The position numbers and the translations under genes are program-made. Under the pieces are notes generated by a model. It was not told the DNA's origin and ran no database searches. It worked only from the letters and a program-made list of their open reading frames with translations. Positions 24,924-34,770 of a stretch of 34,770 nt of DNA are shown here, in pieces. How positions within the stretch are numbered: the stretch's first letter is position 1; every line of letters starts with the position of its first letter. Source of the DNA: Lactiplantibacillus fabifermentans DSM 21115 (GTDB lineage: Bacteria; Bacillota; Bacilli; Lactobacillales; Lactobacillaceae); contig NZ_AYGX02000082.1 in NCBI RefSeq assembly GCF_000498955.2, forward strand, positions 1-34,770, given 5' to 3'.

Positions 24924-25927
24924 TTTATCTGACCTCCAATATCATCGTAACCCGCGGGATGACTTTGTTTCCAGTTCCAAGCGGTCTTGATAATTTCTTT
25001 AACATCGTCGTATTGCGGTTGCCATCCCAGGACTTCACGGGCTTTATCACTCGCCGCAATCAGCGTACTAGGATCACCGGCCCGGCGTGGCGCCATGACA
25101 GCGGGAATTGGTTGCCCAGTAACGGCGCGGGCGGCGTCCAACATTTGTTTATTAGAAAAACCAGTGGACGAGCCGAGGTTAAAGGCATCACTAGCATGTC
25201 CCGCCGCCAAGTATTCCAAGGCTAAAATGTGGGCGTCCGCTAAATCAACGACGTGCACATAGTCGCGAACATTCGTGCCGTCTGGCGTTGGATAATCATC
25301 GCCAAAAATTTGTAATTGATTCCGTTCACCCGCGGCCACTTGCAAAATAATCGGCACTAAATGCGTTTCTGGATGATGATCTTCGCCAATACTGCCGTCC
25401 GGTTTAGCGCCAGCCACGTTAAAGTAGCGCAACGCGACAAACTTGATGCCATAAGCTATATCGGACCAATGCATGATTTTTTCCATCGCTAACTTACTTT
25501 CACCATAAGGATTCGTTGGCACTTGCGGATCAGTTTCTTTGATGGGGACTTGCTTGGGTTCACCATAAGTGGCGGCTGTCGATGAAAAGACAATATTTTT
25601 CACATTGTGCGCGTGCATGACTTCCAATAACTTGACCATGCCAGCCGTATTATTATCAAAATATTTCAACGGATCTTGCATTGACTCTGGTACCACCGAA
25701 AAAGCGGCAAAATGTAAGACGCCCGTCACATCTTCTTGATCAAAAACCTGGTTCATAAATGCGGTGTCGCGGACGTCACCTTCGTAAAACCGGGCTTGGT
25801 CATTAATCGCCGCTTGATGGCCAGTCACCAAATTATCCACAACGGCCACATCATATCCTTTAGCAATTAACCGATCAACGGCGTGGGAACCAATGTAACC
25901 CGCACCACCTAAAACTAATACTGCCAT
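24920..25927 (-). CDS. galE: UDP-glucose 4-epimerase
   Basis: A 335-residue short-chain dehydrogenase-type epimerase interconverting UDP-galactose and UDP-glucose. The NAD site GGAGYIGSH is at the N-terminus. The catalytic Tyr-Lys appears in [11 protein letters not shown], and the substrate-binding [12 protein letters not shown] lies near the C-terminus. A TTG at 25933 would add two residues; ATG 25925-25927 lies 6 nt after GGAGGAG and is preferred. It is the middle gene of the galKET operon. Confidence 0.97.
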   Translation of the reverse strand: MAVLVLGGAGYIGSHAVDRLIAKGYDVAVVDNLVTGHQAAINDQARFYEGDVRDTAFMNQVFDQEDVTGVLHFAAFSVVPESMQDPLKYFDNNTAGMVKLLEVMHAHNVKNIVFSSTAATYGEPKQVPIKETDPQVPTNPYGESKLAMEKIMHWSDIAYGIKFVALRYFNVAGAKPDGSIGEDHHPETHLVPIILQVAAGERNQLQIFGDDYPTPDGTNVRDYVHVVDLADAHILALEYLAAGHASDAFNLGSSTGFSNKQMLDAARAVTGQPIPAVMAPRRAGDPSTLIAASDKAREVLGWQPQYDDVKEIIKTAWNWKQSHPAGYDDIGGQIK

Positions 25928-25951
25928 GTGCAACTCCTCCTCAATTAACGT

Positions 25952-27115
25952 CTATAGTTCTTGTGGTCCATTCGCAATTTCTGCGATATAAAAATCAGCA
26001 TCATACCCAATGGCAGCCCGATAAGCTTGCCCAACTTGGGTCTTGAAGTTGTCGACTTGATCTTTAGCGACAATGGCGATGGCACAGCCACCAAAGCCCG
26101 CCCCAGTCATCCGAGCGCCTAAGACACCTGGTTGTTGCCAAGCTGTTTCCGCTAAAGTATCCAATTCTTTACCGGTAACTTCATAATCAAAATGTAGTGA
26201 AACGTGTGAGGCCGTGACCAAACTGCCAAAAGTCGTTAAATCGTCATTCGCTAAGGCTTGCGTCGCGCGAATCGCCCGTTGATTTTCAAAAACAGCGTGC
26301 CGCGCCCGTTTGATCAAGGTGTCGTCATTAATCAAATAAGCGGCTTCATCAAATTGATGTTCGTTTAAATCACCTAACGACTTAATAGCCAATTTAGTTT
26401 GCAGGCGACTTAACGCTTCTTCACATTCTGAGCGGCGTTCGTTGTACTTGGAATCTTGTAACTCACGTCGTTTGTTCGTATTCATAATAACGATGACATT
26501 GTCGCCCAATTTAACTGGCGCATATGAGTAGTCCATTGTGTTCGTGTCCAATAAGATAGCTTGATCTTTTTTACCCATGCCGACCGCAAATTGATCCATG
26601 ATGCCAGAATTGACGCCAATATAATTATTTTCACATTTCTGACCTAACTTCACTAACTCTAATTGACTGATATCTAAGTTAAAACCGGTCTTTAGAACAA
26701 TCCCAGTCAACATTTCGATGGATGCGGATGAGGATAAACCAGCTCCGTCTGGTAAATTACCATGCACGTATAAATCAAAACCATGATCAAAGGTAACGCC
26801 GGTTTTGACGAGTTCATTCATCATACCTTTCGGATAGTTCGTCCAACCAGCGGCTTTGTCATAAGCCAAGTCTTGCACTTCAAAACTTACAATACCTTGA
26901 TCTGGAATATTCGCCGAATACATGCGGACCGTCTGATCATCGCGGGCGGCGTACACCCCATAAGTCCCAATACTAATCGCACATGGAAAAACGTGACCAC
27001 CGTTGTAATCAGTATGTTCACCAATTAAGTTGATCCGTCCTGGTGAAAAGAAAACTCGTTCTGGGTCCCGGTCAAAAATCGTTTTGAATTCTTGTTTTAA
27101 GTCGCTGGTTTGCAT
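25952..27115 (-). CDS. galK: Galactokinase
   Basis: A 387-residue GHMP kinase, the first step of the Leloir pathway (galactose + ATP to Gal-1-P). The galactokinase signature GRINLIGEHTDYNGG, the ATP loop PDGAGLSSSASIE and the C-terminal GAGFGGCAIA motif are all intact. ATG has GGAGGG 6 nt upstream. It is the first gene of galKET; its promoter and tandem GalR-like operators lie directly upstream, and no cre site was found there. Confidence 0.97.
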   Translation of the reverse strand: MQTSDLKQEFKTIFDRDPERVFFSPGRINLIGEHTDYNGGHVFPCAISIGTYGVYAARDDQTVRMYSANIPDQGIVSFEVQDLAYDKAAGWTNYPKGMMNELVKTGVTFDHGFDLYVHGNLPDGAGLSSSASIEMLTGIVLKTGFNLDISQLELVKLGQKCENNYIGVNSGIMDQFAVGMGKKDQAILLDTNTMDYSYAPVKLGDNVIVIMNTNKRRELQDSKYNERRSECEEALSRLQTKLAIKSLGDLNEHQFDEAAYLINDDTLIKRARHAVFENQRAIRATQALANDDLTTFGSLVTASHVSLHFDYEVTGKELDTLAETAWQQPGVLGARMTGAGFGGCAIAIVAKDQVDNFKTQVGQAYRAAIGYDADFYIAEIANGPQEL

Positions 27116-27130
27116 GATATTCCCTCCGCT

Positions 27131-27156
27131 TTTACTAAAATTTTTACTAAAGTAAA
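27131..27156. promoter_or_regulatory. Tandem GalR-type operators at galK
   Basis: TTTACTAA occurs at 27131-27138 and 27143-27150, 12 bp apart. The second extends into the palindrome TTTACTAAAGTAAA (27143-27156), placed between the -10 and the ribosome binding site. Related motifs recur near galR and galM. Confidence 0.6.
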
Positions 27157-27183
27157 TATAAGCCCTTTCATTGCCGTTGTCAA
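27155..27183 (-). promoter_or_regulatory. galKET promoter
   Basis: Minus-strand TTGACA (27178-27183), 17 nt, TATATT (27155-27160): a near-consensus sigma-A promoter, with start near 27148 inside the operator repeat. Confidence 0.85.
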
Positions 27184-27304
27184 TACATTAGAGCCACTTT
27201 TGTCAATTGGAAATCAGCATTCTGTTTTCATCAGTTCAACACTCGTTATCAGTTGATATAGCAGTAATTATATTCAAATAAGCCAAAATATTATCATTCA
27301 ATTA

Positions 27305-27327
27305 ATTAGTTGTTTTAGACAACTAAT
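27305..27327. repeat. Perfect 9-bp inverted repeat between galK promoter and galR end
   Basis: ATTAGTTGT (27305-27313) and ACAACTAAT (27319-27327) with a 5-nt loop. It lies about 120 bp upstream of the galKET -35, with a further TTTTAGTAAA motif (27335-27344) beside it. It could be an upstream regulator site; no U-tract is present. Confidence 0.5.
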
Positions 27328-27365
27328 CGGTAAATTTTAGTAAACAGTTATTGAAAACAAGTCAC

Positions 27366-27397
27366 AAAAAAAGACTTAACTAACGGCTAGTTAAGTC
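27366..27397 (-). terminator. galR terminator
   Basis: GACTTAACTA (27373-27382) and TAGTTAAGTC (27388-27397) form a 10-bp stem. On the minus strand it is followed by seven Us. Confidence 0.93.
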
Positions 27398-27410
27398 CGG
27401 TTTTATCACT

Positions 27411-28418
<1,008 letters not shown>

Positions 28419-28447
28419 CTAATTTATCACCTAATTATTTAAGTTTA

Positions 28448-28465
28448 TTTCCTAAATTTTACTAG
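28448..28465. promoter_or_regulatory. GalR-like operator at galR
   Basis: On the minus strand CTAGTAAAATTTTAGGAA resembles the galK operator (TTAGTAAA then TTTAGTAAA) with two changes. It lies about 45 bp before the galR start. Confidence 0.4.
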
Positions 28466-28480
28466 TTAATGGTTGTAAGT

Positions 28481-28510
28481 AAAAAACACCGGCACTTCGT
28501 TTGACCGGTG
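28481..28510 (-). terminator. Terminator upstream of galR
   Basis: CACCGG (28487-28492) and CCGGTG (28505-28510) form the stem. On the minus strand it is followed by six Us (28481-28486). Confidence 0.85.
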
Positions 28511-28630
28511 ACATCCCGAACCATTTGCTTTGCTATCTGATTATGACGGCTAACGGTCGTTTTTGCAACTCGCTTAAAACCGCATCAGCTTAGGCTAATC
28601 GATTAGCAATCGCTTTACTAAAAATTTACT
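28481..28630 (-). ncRNA. Candidate short transcript (orphan leader or small RNA)
   Basis: A strong minus-strand promoter (28637-28665) and an intrinsic terminator (28481-28510) bracket about 150 nt with no supported reading frame: the ATGs in it lack ribosome binding sites and stop quickly. The RNA contains the perfect palindrome GCTAATCGATTAGC (28594-28607). It may be an attenuated galR leader, a regulatory RNA, or the untranslated remnant of a lost galactose/lactose gene. Confidence 0.45.
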
Positions 28631-28665
28631 AAGAATAATGTAAGCCTTTTCATCTCCTTTGTCAA
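28614..28665 (-). promoter_or_regulatory. Duplicate galK-type promoter and operator module
   Basis: Minus-strand TTGACA (28660-28665), 17 nt, TACATT (28637-28642). A tandem TTTACTAA repeat (28614-28621, 28625-28632) follows at the start site. Spacing and much of the sequence (e.g. ATGAAA and GGCTTA in the spacer) match the galK promoter. Confidence 0.75.
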
Positions 28666-28687
28666 ACGGGCTGACAAACACTCCCAA

Positions 28688-28734
28688 TTGACAGTCGCTA
28701 GTCGGCTTGTTAAAGTTTAAGTAAGCGCTTTAGA
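28688..28734 (+). promoter_or_regulatory. Promoter and cre-like site of the 73-residue gene
   Basis: TTGACA (28688-28693), 17 nt, TAAAGT (28711-28716). AAGTAAGCGCTTTAGA (28719-28734), a cre-like sequence with the TAAGCGCTTTA core and about three mismatches, lies at the start site. Confidence 0.6.
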
Positions 28735-28766
28735 CACTGATATGACTTATGCTGGAGGAATTGATT

Positions 28767-28988
28767 ATGTTATACGTAAATACCGCCTTAATGCAAGATA
28801 AAATAATTGACTTACTGACAAATTTTGACGACGCCAACCTGACTTTTAAATATGTCGACAAACAAGGTATCAAATTACGTTTTGAAACCAACGCTACTGA
28901 TTTAGAAGCGGCCGCTAAAAAAGTTAAAGCAGCCATCAAAGCCCAGAGCTGGGGCAGTGTGCTCTATTTCCAAGTTGGCGTGGAATAA
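28767..28988 (+). CDS. Small protein of unknown function (73 residues)
   Basis: I do not recognise this protein. It is soluble, with no signal peptide, and appears to be an alpha/beta fold: a helix (ALMQDKIIDLLTNF), two strands (NLTFKYVDKQ, GIKLRFETNA), a helix (DLEAAAKKVKAAIKAQ) and a final strand (SVLYFQVGVE). An ATG at 28749 opens the frame, but GGAGGA (28754-28759) places the start at ATG 28767 with 7-nt spacing. It has its own promoter, ribosome binding site and terminator, so it is a real gene. It is inserted between galR and galM on the opposite strand, which suggests a link to galactose metabolism only by position. Confidence 0.8.
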   Translation: MLYVNTALMQDKIIDLLTNFDDANLTFKYVDKQGIKLRFETNATDLEAAAKKVKAAIKAQSWGSVLYFQVGVE

Positions 28989-29043
28989 ATTCGTTATACA
29001 AATATAATTATATTGTGCTATTATTAATATAATTATTAGGTAC

Positions 29044-29082
29044 AGTAAGGGCCGCATCTTTCGATGTGGCCCTTACTTTTTT
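29044..29082 (+). terminator. Terminator of the 73-residue gene
   Basis: AGTAAGGGCCGCATC (29044-29058) pairs with GATGTGGCCCTTACT (29063-29077), one wobble, 4-nt loop, followed by six Ts. The minus strand lacks a U-tract, so it mainly serves the + gene. Confidence 0.92.
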
Positions 29083-29084
29083 GT

Positions 29085-30113
29085 TTATTTTAAATGTTCA
29101 TACTGGAAAATAATATGACGGTTCACCGATTTATCGGGTGACAAGGTGATGTCACCAAAGCCTGGATGATTAATTGCATCGGGGAGCGTTTGTGCTTCGG
29201 TCGCCAAAGAATCATATTCATGGTTAGCTTGCTTATCAGCATTGACCGGATCCGCCGTGAAGATGACCAGCCCATTGCGGTCAGAATAGATCTTCACAAC
29301 CCGATTACCCGCAGTGTCGCCGACTTCCGCCATCGGAGTCGTCAAACTTGGCGCCACCTTATAGGCATCGTCAAATTCTACTTTGCCATTTTCAGCTTGC
29401 AACCGATTAAGGGCCGTCTGGAGTTCTTGTGGTGCTTGGAAGTCATAAGCCGTGTCCGTAACCGGTAATAGTTTCCCGGTTGGTACTTTTTCAGCTCCGG
29501 GTTCGACCCGTTCGTTACTGTTAATTTTGAGCCACTGGCCGGCGATGCTCGTGCGGTCATTTGTGACGTTCCAATAAATATGGTTGGTTGGATTGAATAA
29601 CGTTGGTTCATCCGTATGACCACCGTATTCAATAATGACACGATTTTCATTATCTAAAATAAACCGGAACGTCAAATCCAAGTTACCAGGATAATTATCA
29701 TCAGTCGCTTTAACTTGATGGGTCAAGGTCACACAGGCCATATCCACATTCTTCATGGTCGTCCCCGCAAAGTTGATCTTCGTAAAACCATGATAGCCAC
29801 CATGTAAGGAATGATTTTCTTCATTCATATCAACGTGATAGGTCTCACCATCCAAGTCAAACTGCGCCCCGCCAATGCGGCCCGCCACGCGGCCAACAGA
29901 TTGACTGATATTAAAGACATTTTGTTGATAGTCCGCTAACGTCGGCAAACCAATCGTCAACGGATGTTCTTCGCCATCTTCTACGACGACAAATTCTTGA
30001 ATCGTCCCGCCTAAGCTCAAAACTGCTAAGCGGGTTTGATGATCATTTGTTAAAACGTACCGTAACACGTCTTGACCGTCAATCTGGCCAAAAACTTCGG
30101 TTTCAATTTTCAA
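29085..30113 (-). CDS. galM: Aldose 1-epimerase (galactose mutarotase)
   Basis: A 342-residue enzyme converting beta- to alpha-galactose ahead of galactokinase. Catalytic-region motifs are NHSLHGGYHGF and NPTNHIYWN (both His), and TEAQTLPDAINHPGF near the C-terminus, where the family has its general-base Glu. The frame is open from 30149, but TTG 30111-30113 (MKIETEVFGQ) is preferred: GGAGG lies 9 nt upstream of it and it matches the usual family N-terminus. It is monocistronic, with its own promoter and a cre-like site, separate from galKET. Confidence 0.93.
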   Translation of the reverse strand: MKIETEVFGQIDGQDVLRYVLTNDHQTRLAVLSLGGTIQEFVVVEDGEEHPLTIGLPTLADYQQNVFNISQSVGRVAGRIGGAQFDLDGETYHVDMNEENHSLHGGYHGFTKINFAGTTMKNVDMACVTLTHQVKATDDNYPGNLDLTFRFILDNENRVIIEYGGHTDEPTLFNPTNHIYWNVTNDRTSIAGQWLKINSNERVEPGAEKVPTGKLLPVTDTAYDFQAPQELQTALNRLQAENGKVEFDDAYKVAPSLTTPMAEVGDTAGNRVVKIYSDRNGLVIFTADPVNADKQANHEYDSLATEAQTLPDAINHPGFGDITLSPDKSVNRHIIFQYEHLK

Positions 30114-30134
30114 TGTAAGGCACCTCCGTGTTGT

Positions 30135-30160
30135 ATAAAGCGTTTTCATAATTAATTATA
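30135..30160 (-). promoter_or_regulatory. galM promoter region with cre site
   Basis: A perfect -10, TATAAT (30155-30160 on the minus strand), has a weak -35. TGAAAACGCTTTAT (30135-30148) matches the 14-bp cre consensus TGWAARCGYTWNCW at 13 positions and lies at the start site. A GalR-like TTTTTAGTAAAAA motif lies further upstream, near 30186-30198. Confidence 0.65.
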
Positions 30161-30199
30161 ACGTACTTTGTTAATGGATAAATCATTTTTAGTAAAAAT

Positions 30200-30248
30200 A
30201 AAGCTCACCTGACCGCTGGTGCCAAATCCAGCTAGTCGGGTGAGCTTT
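30200..30248 (-). terminator. Terminator of the beta-glucoside operon
   Basis: AAAGCTCACC (30200-30209) pairs with GGTGAGCTTT (30239-30248), with inner pairing CTGG/CCAG. On the minus strand it is followed by ATTTTTAC. Confidence 0.85.
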
Positions 30249-30276
30249 ACCATTATTCTAGTTTAAGGGGTGGAAC

Positions 30277-31740
<1,464 letters not shown>

Positions 31741-33018
31741 CTAAGCTCCTTTAACAATGGCATCGCTGTCGGCATCTTTTTGCGCGTCTTCAGCAGCTTC
31801 AACCTTAAGTTCTTGCTTGTCCAACATCCGGAAGAATGGATAGTAAGCCGCAATCGCAATGACTAATTCAATGGCTTGCCATACGGCGGCCCGCCAGTCA
31901 CCACCGGTCATTAAGAACCCACTGATAATGGTTGGCGTCGTCCAAGGAACTTGGGCAACAATCATGCCAATAACCCCAAACTTCATCAAGTAATAGGTGA
32001 TGAATTCTAAGACCATTGGGGTCACGATAAATGGCAACATCAAAGTTGGGTTCAAAACAACAGGTAACCCGAACATGATTGGTTCGCTAATGTTGAAAAC
32101 AGCTGGCATTAAGCCTAAGTTCCGCATTGCTTTGTAACGTTTACTCTTGGCGGTAACCATGCATAAGCATAAGCCTAAGATGGCCCCAGTCCCACCAATG
32201 GTCATCCCGAAGTTCAAGAAACCATCGGCGGCAATATGAACGGGTTGTTGACCTTTAGCAACGGCGTTAATGTTAGCCGTTAAGAAAGTCAAGAAGACTG
32301 GCGTATAGATACTACCAATAACGTTAGTCCCATGGACCCCAACGACCCAAAGGGCACAAACTAAGAAGATTGCTAATTCAATTCCCCAAATACTATCTAA
32401 GCCGACCACTAATGGTGAGAAGATTGCCGTAATGACAGCGTTAACATTAATGTGTAAGACGACCCGGACAAACCAAACGATGAATAAGGCGATTGAGCCC
32501 GGAATCAATGATGAAAATGACTTAGCAACAGCCGGCGGTACTGAGTCGGGTAATTCAATGGTCCAATTACGAGCGACACAGAAACGAATAATTTCACTAG
32601 TTAAAATACATACAACAATGGCTGTAAAAATACCGCTGGATCCTAATTCGGCTGGATCAATGGCCCACTTGTCATTTAACATCGCCAGTAAGAATGCGAC
32701 CGTTGGGATAACCGTCCCGGTCATTGTATCCAACTTGTTGGCTTTGGCAGATTGATAACTAATCCCCATCGCCACGATTAATGACAAAATCCCGAAAGTG
32801 ACCGTTACGGGGGCATTCAAATAAGCGGAAATTGGCTTAATGAAATTCGTCCACCAGGTAAACGGTAAATTGGCAATAATCATAAAGATACTACCAAAAA
32901 TTGTAAATGGAATGGTAATAATCATCCCATCGCGTAACACGACCATATATTTTAGATTCCCAAGTTTCGCCAAAGCTGGCAAGAACTTATTTTGAAATCC
33001 AGAAGCAATGCTCTTCAT
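31741..33018 (-). CDS. PTS IIC component, cellobiose/beta-glucoside (Lac family)
   Basis: A 425-residue membrane permease with about ten spans, of the lactose/cellobiose PTS family. The segment MPAVFNISEPIMFGLPVVLNP (the core of which, NISEPIMFGLP, is the IIC-Lac family signature) is present, as are VPPAVAKSFSSLIPG and TNVIGSIYTPV. The frame is open from TTG 33033, but ATG 33016-33018 is 7 nt after GGAGGG. No IIA or IIB gene is in the window, so it must borrow these subunits from another locus. It is operonic with 6-phospho-beta-glucosidase. Confidence 0.92.
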   Translation of the reverse strand: MKSIASGFQNKFLPALAKLGNLKYMVVLRDGMIITIPFTIFGSIFMIIANLPFTWWTNFIKPISAYLNAPVTVTFGILSLIVAMGISYQSAKANKLDTMTGTVIPTVAFLLAMLNDKWAIDPAELGSSGIFTAIVVCILTSEIIRFCVARNWTIELPDSVPPAVAKSFSSLIPGSIALFIVWFVRVVLHINVNAVITAIFSPLVVGLDSIWGIELAIFLVCALWVVGVHGTNVIGSIYTPVFLTFLTANINAVAKGQQPVHIAADGFLNFGMTIGGTGAILGLCLCMVTAKSKRYKAMRNLGLMPAVFNISEPIMFGLPVVLNPTLMLPFIVTPMVLEFITYYLMKFGVIGMIVAQVPWTTPTIISGFLMTGGDWRAAVWQAIELVIAIAAYYPFFRMLDKQELKVEAAEDAQKDADSDAIVKGA

Positions 33019-33068
33019 ACTTTGTCCCTCCAAAATCAGTTATTTTTTTTAACAAAAGAACTAACTAG

Positions 33069-33097
33069 AATGTAACCGTTTTCGTTGAGGCCGTCAA
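33069..33097 (-). promoter_or_regulatory. Promoter of the beta-glucoside operon with cre on the -10
   Basis: Minus-strand TTGACG (33092-33097), 17 nt, TACATT (33069-33074). ACGAAAACGGTTACAT (33070-33085) matches the cre consensus at 15 of 16 positions and covers the -10. Confidence 0.8.
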
Positions 33098-33142
33098 GTG
33101 TTTTTGTGAGTTTTTTTATTTTTAGGAAAAACTTCACACAAC

Positions 33143-33185
33143 AAAAAAGCTGCTTTAACAAGGCCTTGGCTTGCTAAATCAGCTT
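33143..33185 (-). terminator. Terminator of the ROK repressor gene
   Basis: On the minus strand AAGCTGATTTAGCAAG folds onto CTTGTTAAAGCAGCTT with two or three mismatches, followed by six Us. It lies between the repressor and the beta-glucoside promoter. Confidence 0.88.
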
Positions 33186-33192
33186 GCAAATA

Positions 33193-34344
33193 TTATTCAA
33201 CTGAAGTAGGGGCGTTGCGGTTCTTAAAGACCAATTCCCCGGTCGGTAACCCCAAAATGTGCCGTGTGATGGCCGCACAGCCGCCTAACAAAGCTGCTTG
33301 GTCGACATTTTTAGCTAGCGACAACGGTACCTCATCACTAAGCCGTGCCATTTGCTTAATCGTAATCAGCAGCTCCGGAATAGCCCGCATAATCTTTGAA
33401 CCAATCACAAGCTTTTCCGGATCAAAGGACAAAATCAAGTTTTGTAAAACCATACTAATTCCCAGACAAAAATCTTTGAGCACTTGTAAGACTTCGGCGT
33501 CGCCCGCATCATACCAGCGACGGAGATCGGCAATGTTCACATTAGCCTGCTTCATTGTTTTTAAGCGTGCAAAAACAGCCGAATCCGCGGCAATATCTTC
33601 AACATTAACCGGTTGATCAAAATAGCGTCCATAGTACAAAGCGTGCCCGACTTCGCCCGCTTCACTGCGCGCGCCCGTATACAAGTTGCCGTCAATAATC
33701 ATTCCTGCCCCGATGCCGTCGGACAAACTCAAAGCGACCGCACTCTTAACTGGCTTAGTCGTTGTAAAATCACGAATGTGTAGTGCCGACATGTTAGCTT
33801 CATTGCCTAACACGACCGGTACGTTGAACCGACTTTGCAAGACTTGCACGAGATCAAACTGTGGTAAATCACTCAACGTCGCTCGAATCACCCGATTGTC
33901 GCGAACAATTCCATAAACGGCGACCGAGATTCCAAGCAAATCATGATCGTCAATTTGCGCCGTCTTGATAGCTTGATAGAGTGATAATAGGCGTTGCGAA
34001 GCATCCTTGCCAGTCACCGGAAACTCTTGATAGGCAATCACGCTACCATCTAGCCAGTTTGACATGCAACTGATTGTATCGTTATTAATCTTCGTGTTAA
34101 TCGTATAGCCGACACTCGCATTGAAATTCGTCAAGGCCGGCTTACGGCCACCGCTACTCGTGCTACTCCCCTGGCCAATATCATAAATTAAGTCATCATT
34201 GGCTAACTTGGTAAAAATACTATATACCGTTGATTTCGTTAATGCTAAATTTTTAGCAACGTCGGCCCGGGAAGTCGGGGCTTGATTAAAAATCTCCCGG
34301 AGGACGTTTAACTCATTAATTTTTCGAATACTTACTCTATTCAT
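33193..34344 (-). CDS. ROK family transcriptional repressor (XylR/NagC type)
   Basis: A 383-residue regulator. The N-terminal winged helix (about 10-70) includes TSRADVAKNLALTKSTVYSI. The ROK sugar-binding domain follows, with SLSDGIGAGMIIDGNLYTGA and EAGEVGH. The zinc-binding CxCGxxGC cluster found in most ROK proteins is missing: after EVGHALYYG come no cysteines. It is upstream of and codirectional with the PTS IIC/6-phospho-beta-glucosidase operon, with its own terminator between, so it is the probable local repressor. The ribosome binding site is weak: no good purine tract lies within 10 nt of the ATG. Confidence 0.88.
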   Translation of the reverse strand: MNRVSIRKINELNVLREIFNQAPTSRADVAKNLALTKSTVYSIFTKLANDDLIYDIGQGSSTSSGGRKPALTNFNASVGYTINTKINNDTISCMSNWLDGSVIAYQEFPVTGKDASQRLLSLYQAIKTAQIDDHDLLGISVAVYGIVRDNRVIRATLSDLPQFDLVQVLQSRFNVPVVLGNEANMSALHIRDFTTTKPVKSAVALSLSDGIGAGMIIDGNLYTGARSEAGEVGHALYYGRYFDQPVNVEDIAADSAVFARLKTMKQANVNIADLRRWYDAGDAEVLQVLKDFCLGISMVLQNLILSFDPEKLVIGSKIMRAIPELLITIKQMARLSDEVPLSLAKNVDQAALLGGCAAITRHILGLPTGELVFKNRNAPTSVE

Positions 34345-34430
34345 AATCTCAATAGCCCTTCTGACGCCAAGGTTAACTTAGCGCATATTCTACCGTCGCG
34401 GCTAACTTCACCACGTAAACTCGTATCTAC

Positions 34431-34459
34431 ATAGTACATATGTATAGACCAATACACAA
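34431..34459 (-). promoter_or_regulatory. Candidate promoter of the ROK repressor gene
   Basis: Minus-strand TTGTGT (34454-34459), 17 nt, TACTAT (34431-34436), with a TACATATGTA palindrome (34437-34446 region) inside the spacer that could be an operator. The remaining 34460-34628 holds nothing I can name. Confidence 0.45.
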
Positions 34460-34628
34460 CCTTCCAACGATGAAAGCTCATTCAGTTTAGACTAATGAAC
34501 CCCTAATCGGCAACTAATTTGGTCATTCCAACCCACAATTTACTGGTTTGAGCAAAACTTGGCTGACTTTCGCTTTGACGTTTTTTACTTTGGTTTATTC
34601 TTTGAGTTTAACTTGATAGCAAGATTTT

Positions 34629-34770
34629 TTAAAGGCCTATCTCGATTTTTTTACTTTCGTTTTCCGACATAAATAGCTTATAATGTTGAATTACTTTGCC
34701 ATTAATCTGTGCTAATTTGGTAGATTGTAAAATTAATCCGAACGCTGTTCGGACAAAAAAGATCAGCTTC
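34629..34770 (-). CDS. C-terminal tail of an unidentified protein (partial, possibly decayed)
   Basis: An open frame enters from the right edge on the minus strand and ends at TAA 34629-34631 after 46 residues. Its first part, FVRTAFGLILQST, aligns in frame with FVQKFGLNLQST at the left edge of the window. Where the left copy stops, this copy reads on for about 29 AT-rich, low-complexity residues. This suggests loss of the original stop codon and a degenerate paralogue. Family unknown. Confidence 0.35.
   Translation of the reverse strand, partial: KLIFFVRTAFGLILQSTKLAQINGKVIQHYKLFMSENESKKIEIGL

Noticed and set aside
28730-28939. 69-codon minus-strand frame opposite the 73-residue gene
   Set aside because: The + strand frame has promoter, ribosome binding site and terminator; the minus frame has none.
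34738-34752. CCGAAC-GCT-GTTCGG hairpin followed by ACAAAAAA near the right edge, as a terminator
   Set aside because: It falls inside the frame homologous to the left-edge tail, and there is no U-tract on the + strand; the minus strand has TTTTTTGT before, not after, the stem.

Overview
The window looks like chromosome from a Lactiplantibacillus (L. plantarum group) lactic acid bacterium. This is inferred from the LPQTxE-type sorting signal with WxL surface proteins, a class II galT in a galKET operon, GH78 rhamnosidases of the short lactobacillus type, an Ile T-box in front of brnQ, CcpA-type cre sites at most sugar promoters, and strong AGGAGG ribosome binding sites. No species-level claim can be made from sequence alone. 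No tRNA, rRNA, CRISPR array, phage or complete insertion sequence was seen.

Layout. 1-2.4 kb: tail of an unidentified + gene, then a minus-strand cell-surface cluster (small LPQTSE-anchored protein followed by two WxL proteins) with no DUF916-type partner, divergent from a TetR regulator. 2.4-6.6 kb: tetR, then a GntR/HutC regulator and a complete mannose-family PTS (IIB-IIC-IID-IIA) resembling N-acetylgalactosamine transporters, with a cre site and a perfect palindrome at the promoter. 6.7-13.9 kb, minus strand: sbcD-sbcC (DNA end processing) with a LexA-type box upstream, followed by a MoxR AAA+ ATPase, a VWA-like/DUF2201 protein and a small unknown protein. A 15/16 match to the ParB site parS sits in the 41-bp gap between sbcC and the MoxR gene.

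14.2-19.8 kb: an aquaporin gene (+), then a minus operon of MFS transporter, alpha-L-rhamnosidase and ROK sugar kinase, with two cre sites at its promoter and a divergent AraC regulator. 19.8-23.4 kb: a UbiB/ABC1 protein (-) and a T-box-controlled branched-chain amino acid carrier (+). 23.4-30.1 kb: the galactose region, galK-galE-galT (-), galR (-), a 73-residue orphan gene (+) and galM (-), with repeated TTTACTAA-type GalR-like operator motifs. One copy of the galK promoter module drives only a short, terminated RNA. 30.2-34.3 kb: a beta-glucoside unit (ROK repressor, PTS IIC, 6-phospho-beta-glucosidase). The right edge holds the end of another reading frame whose last residues resemble those at the left edge.

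Most of the window is a carbohydrate lifestyle region, in which each transporter/hydrolase set carries its own regulator plus CcpA control. It is interrupted by a DNA-maintenance block (sbcDC with the parS-like site). No clearly new defence or mobile system is visible. The least understood items are the MoxR-VWA-small protein triad, the orphan galactose-promoter RNA, the 73-residue protein and the stripped-down WxL cluster.
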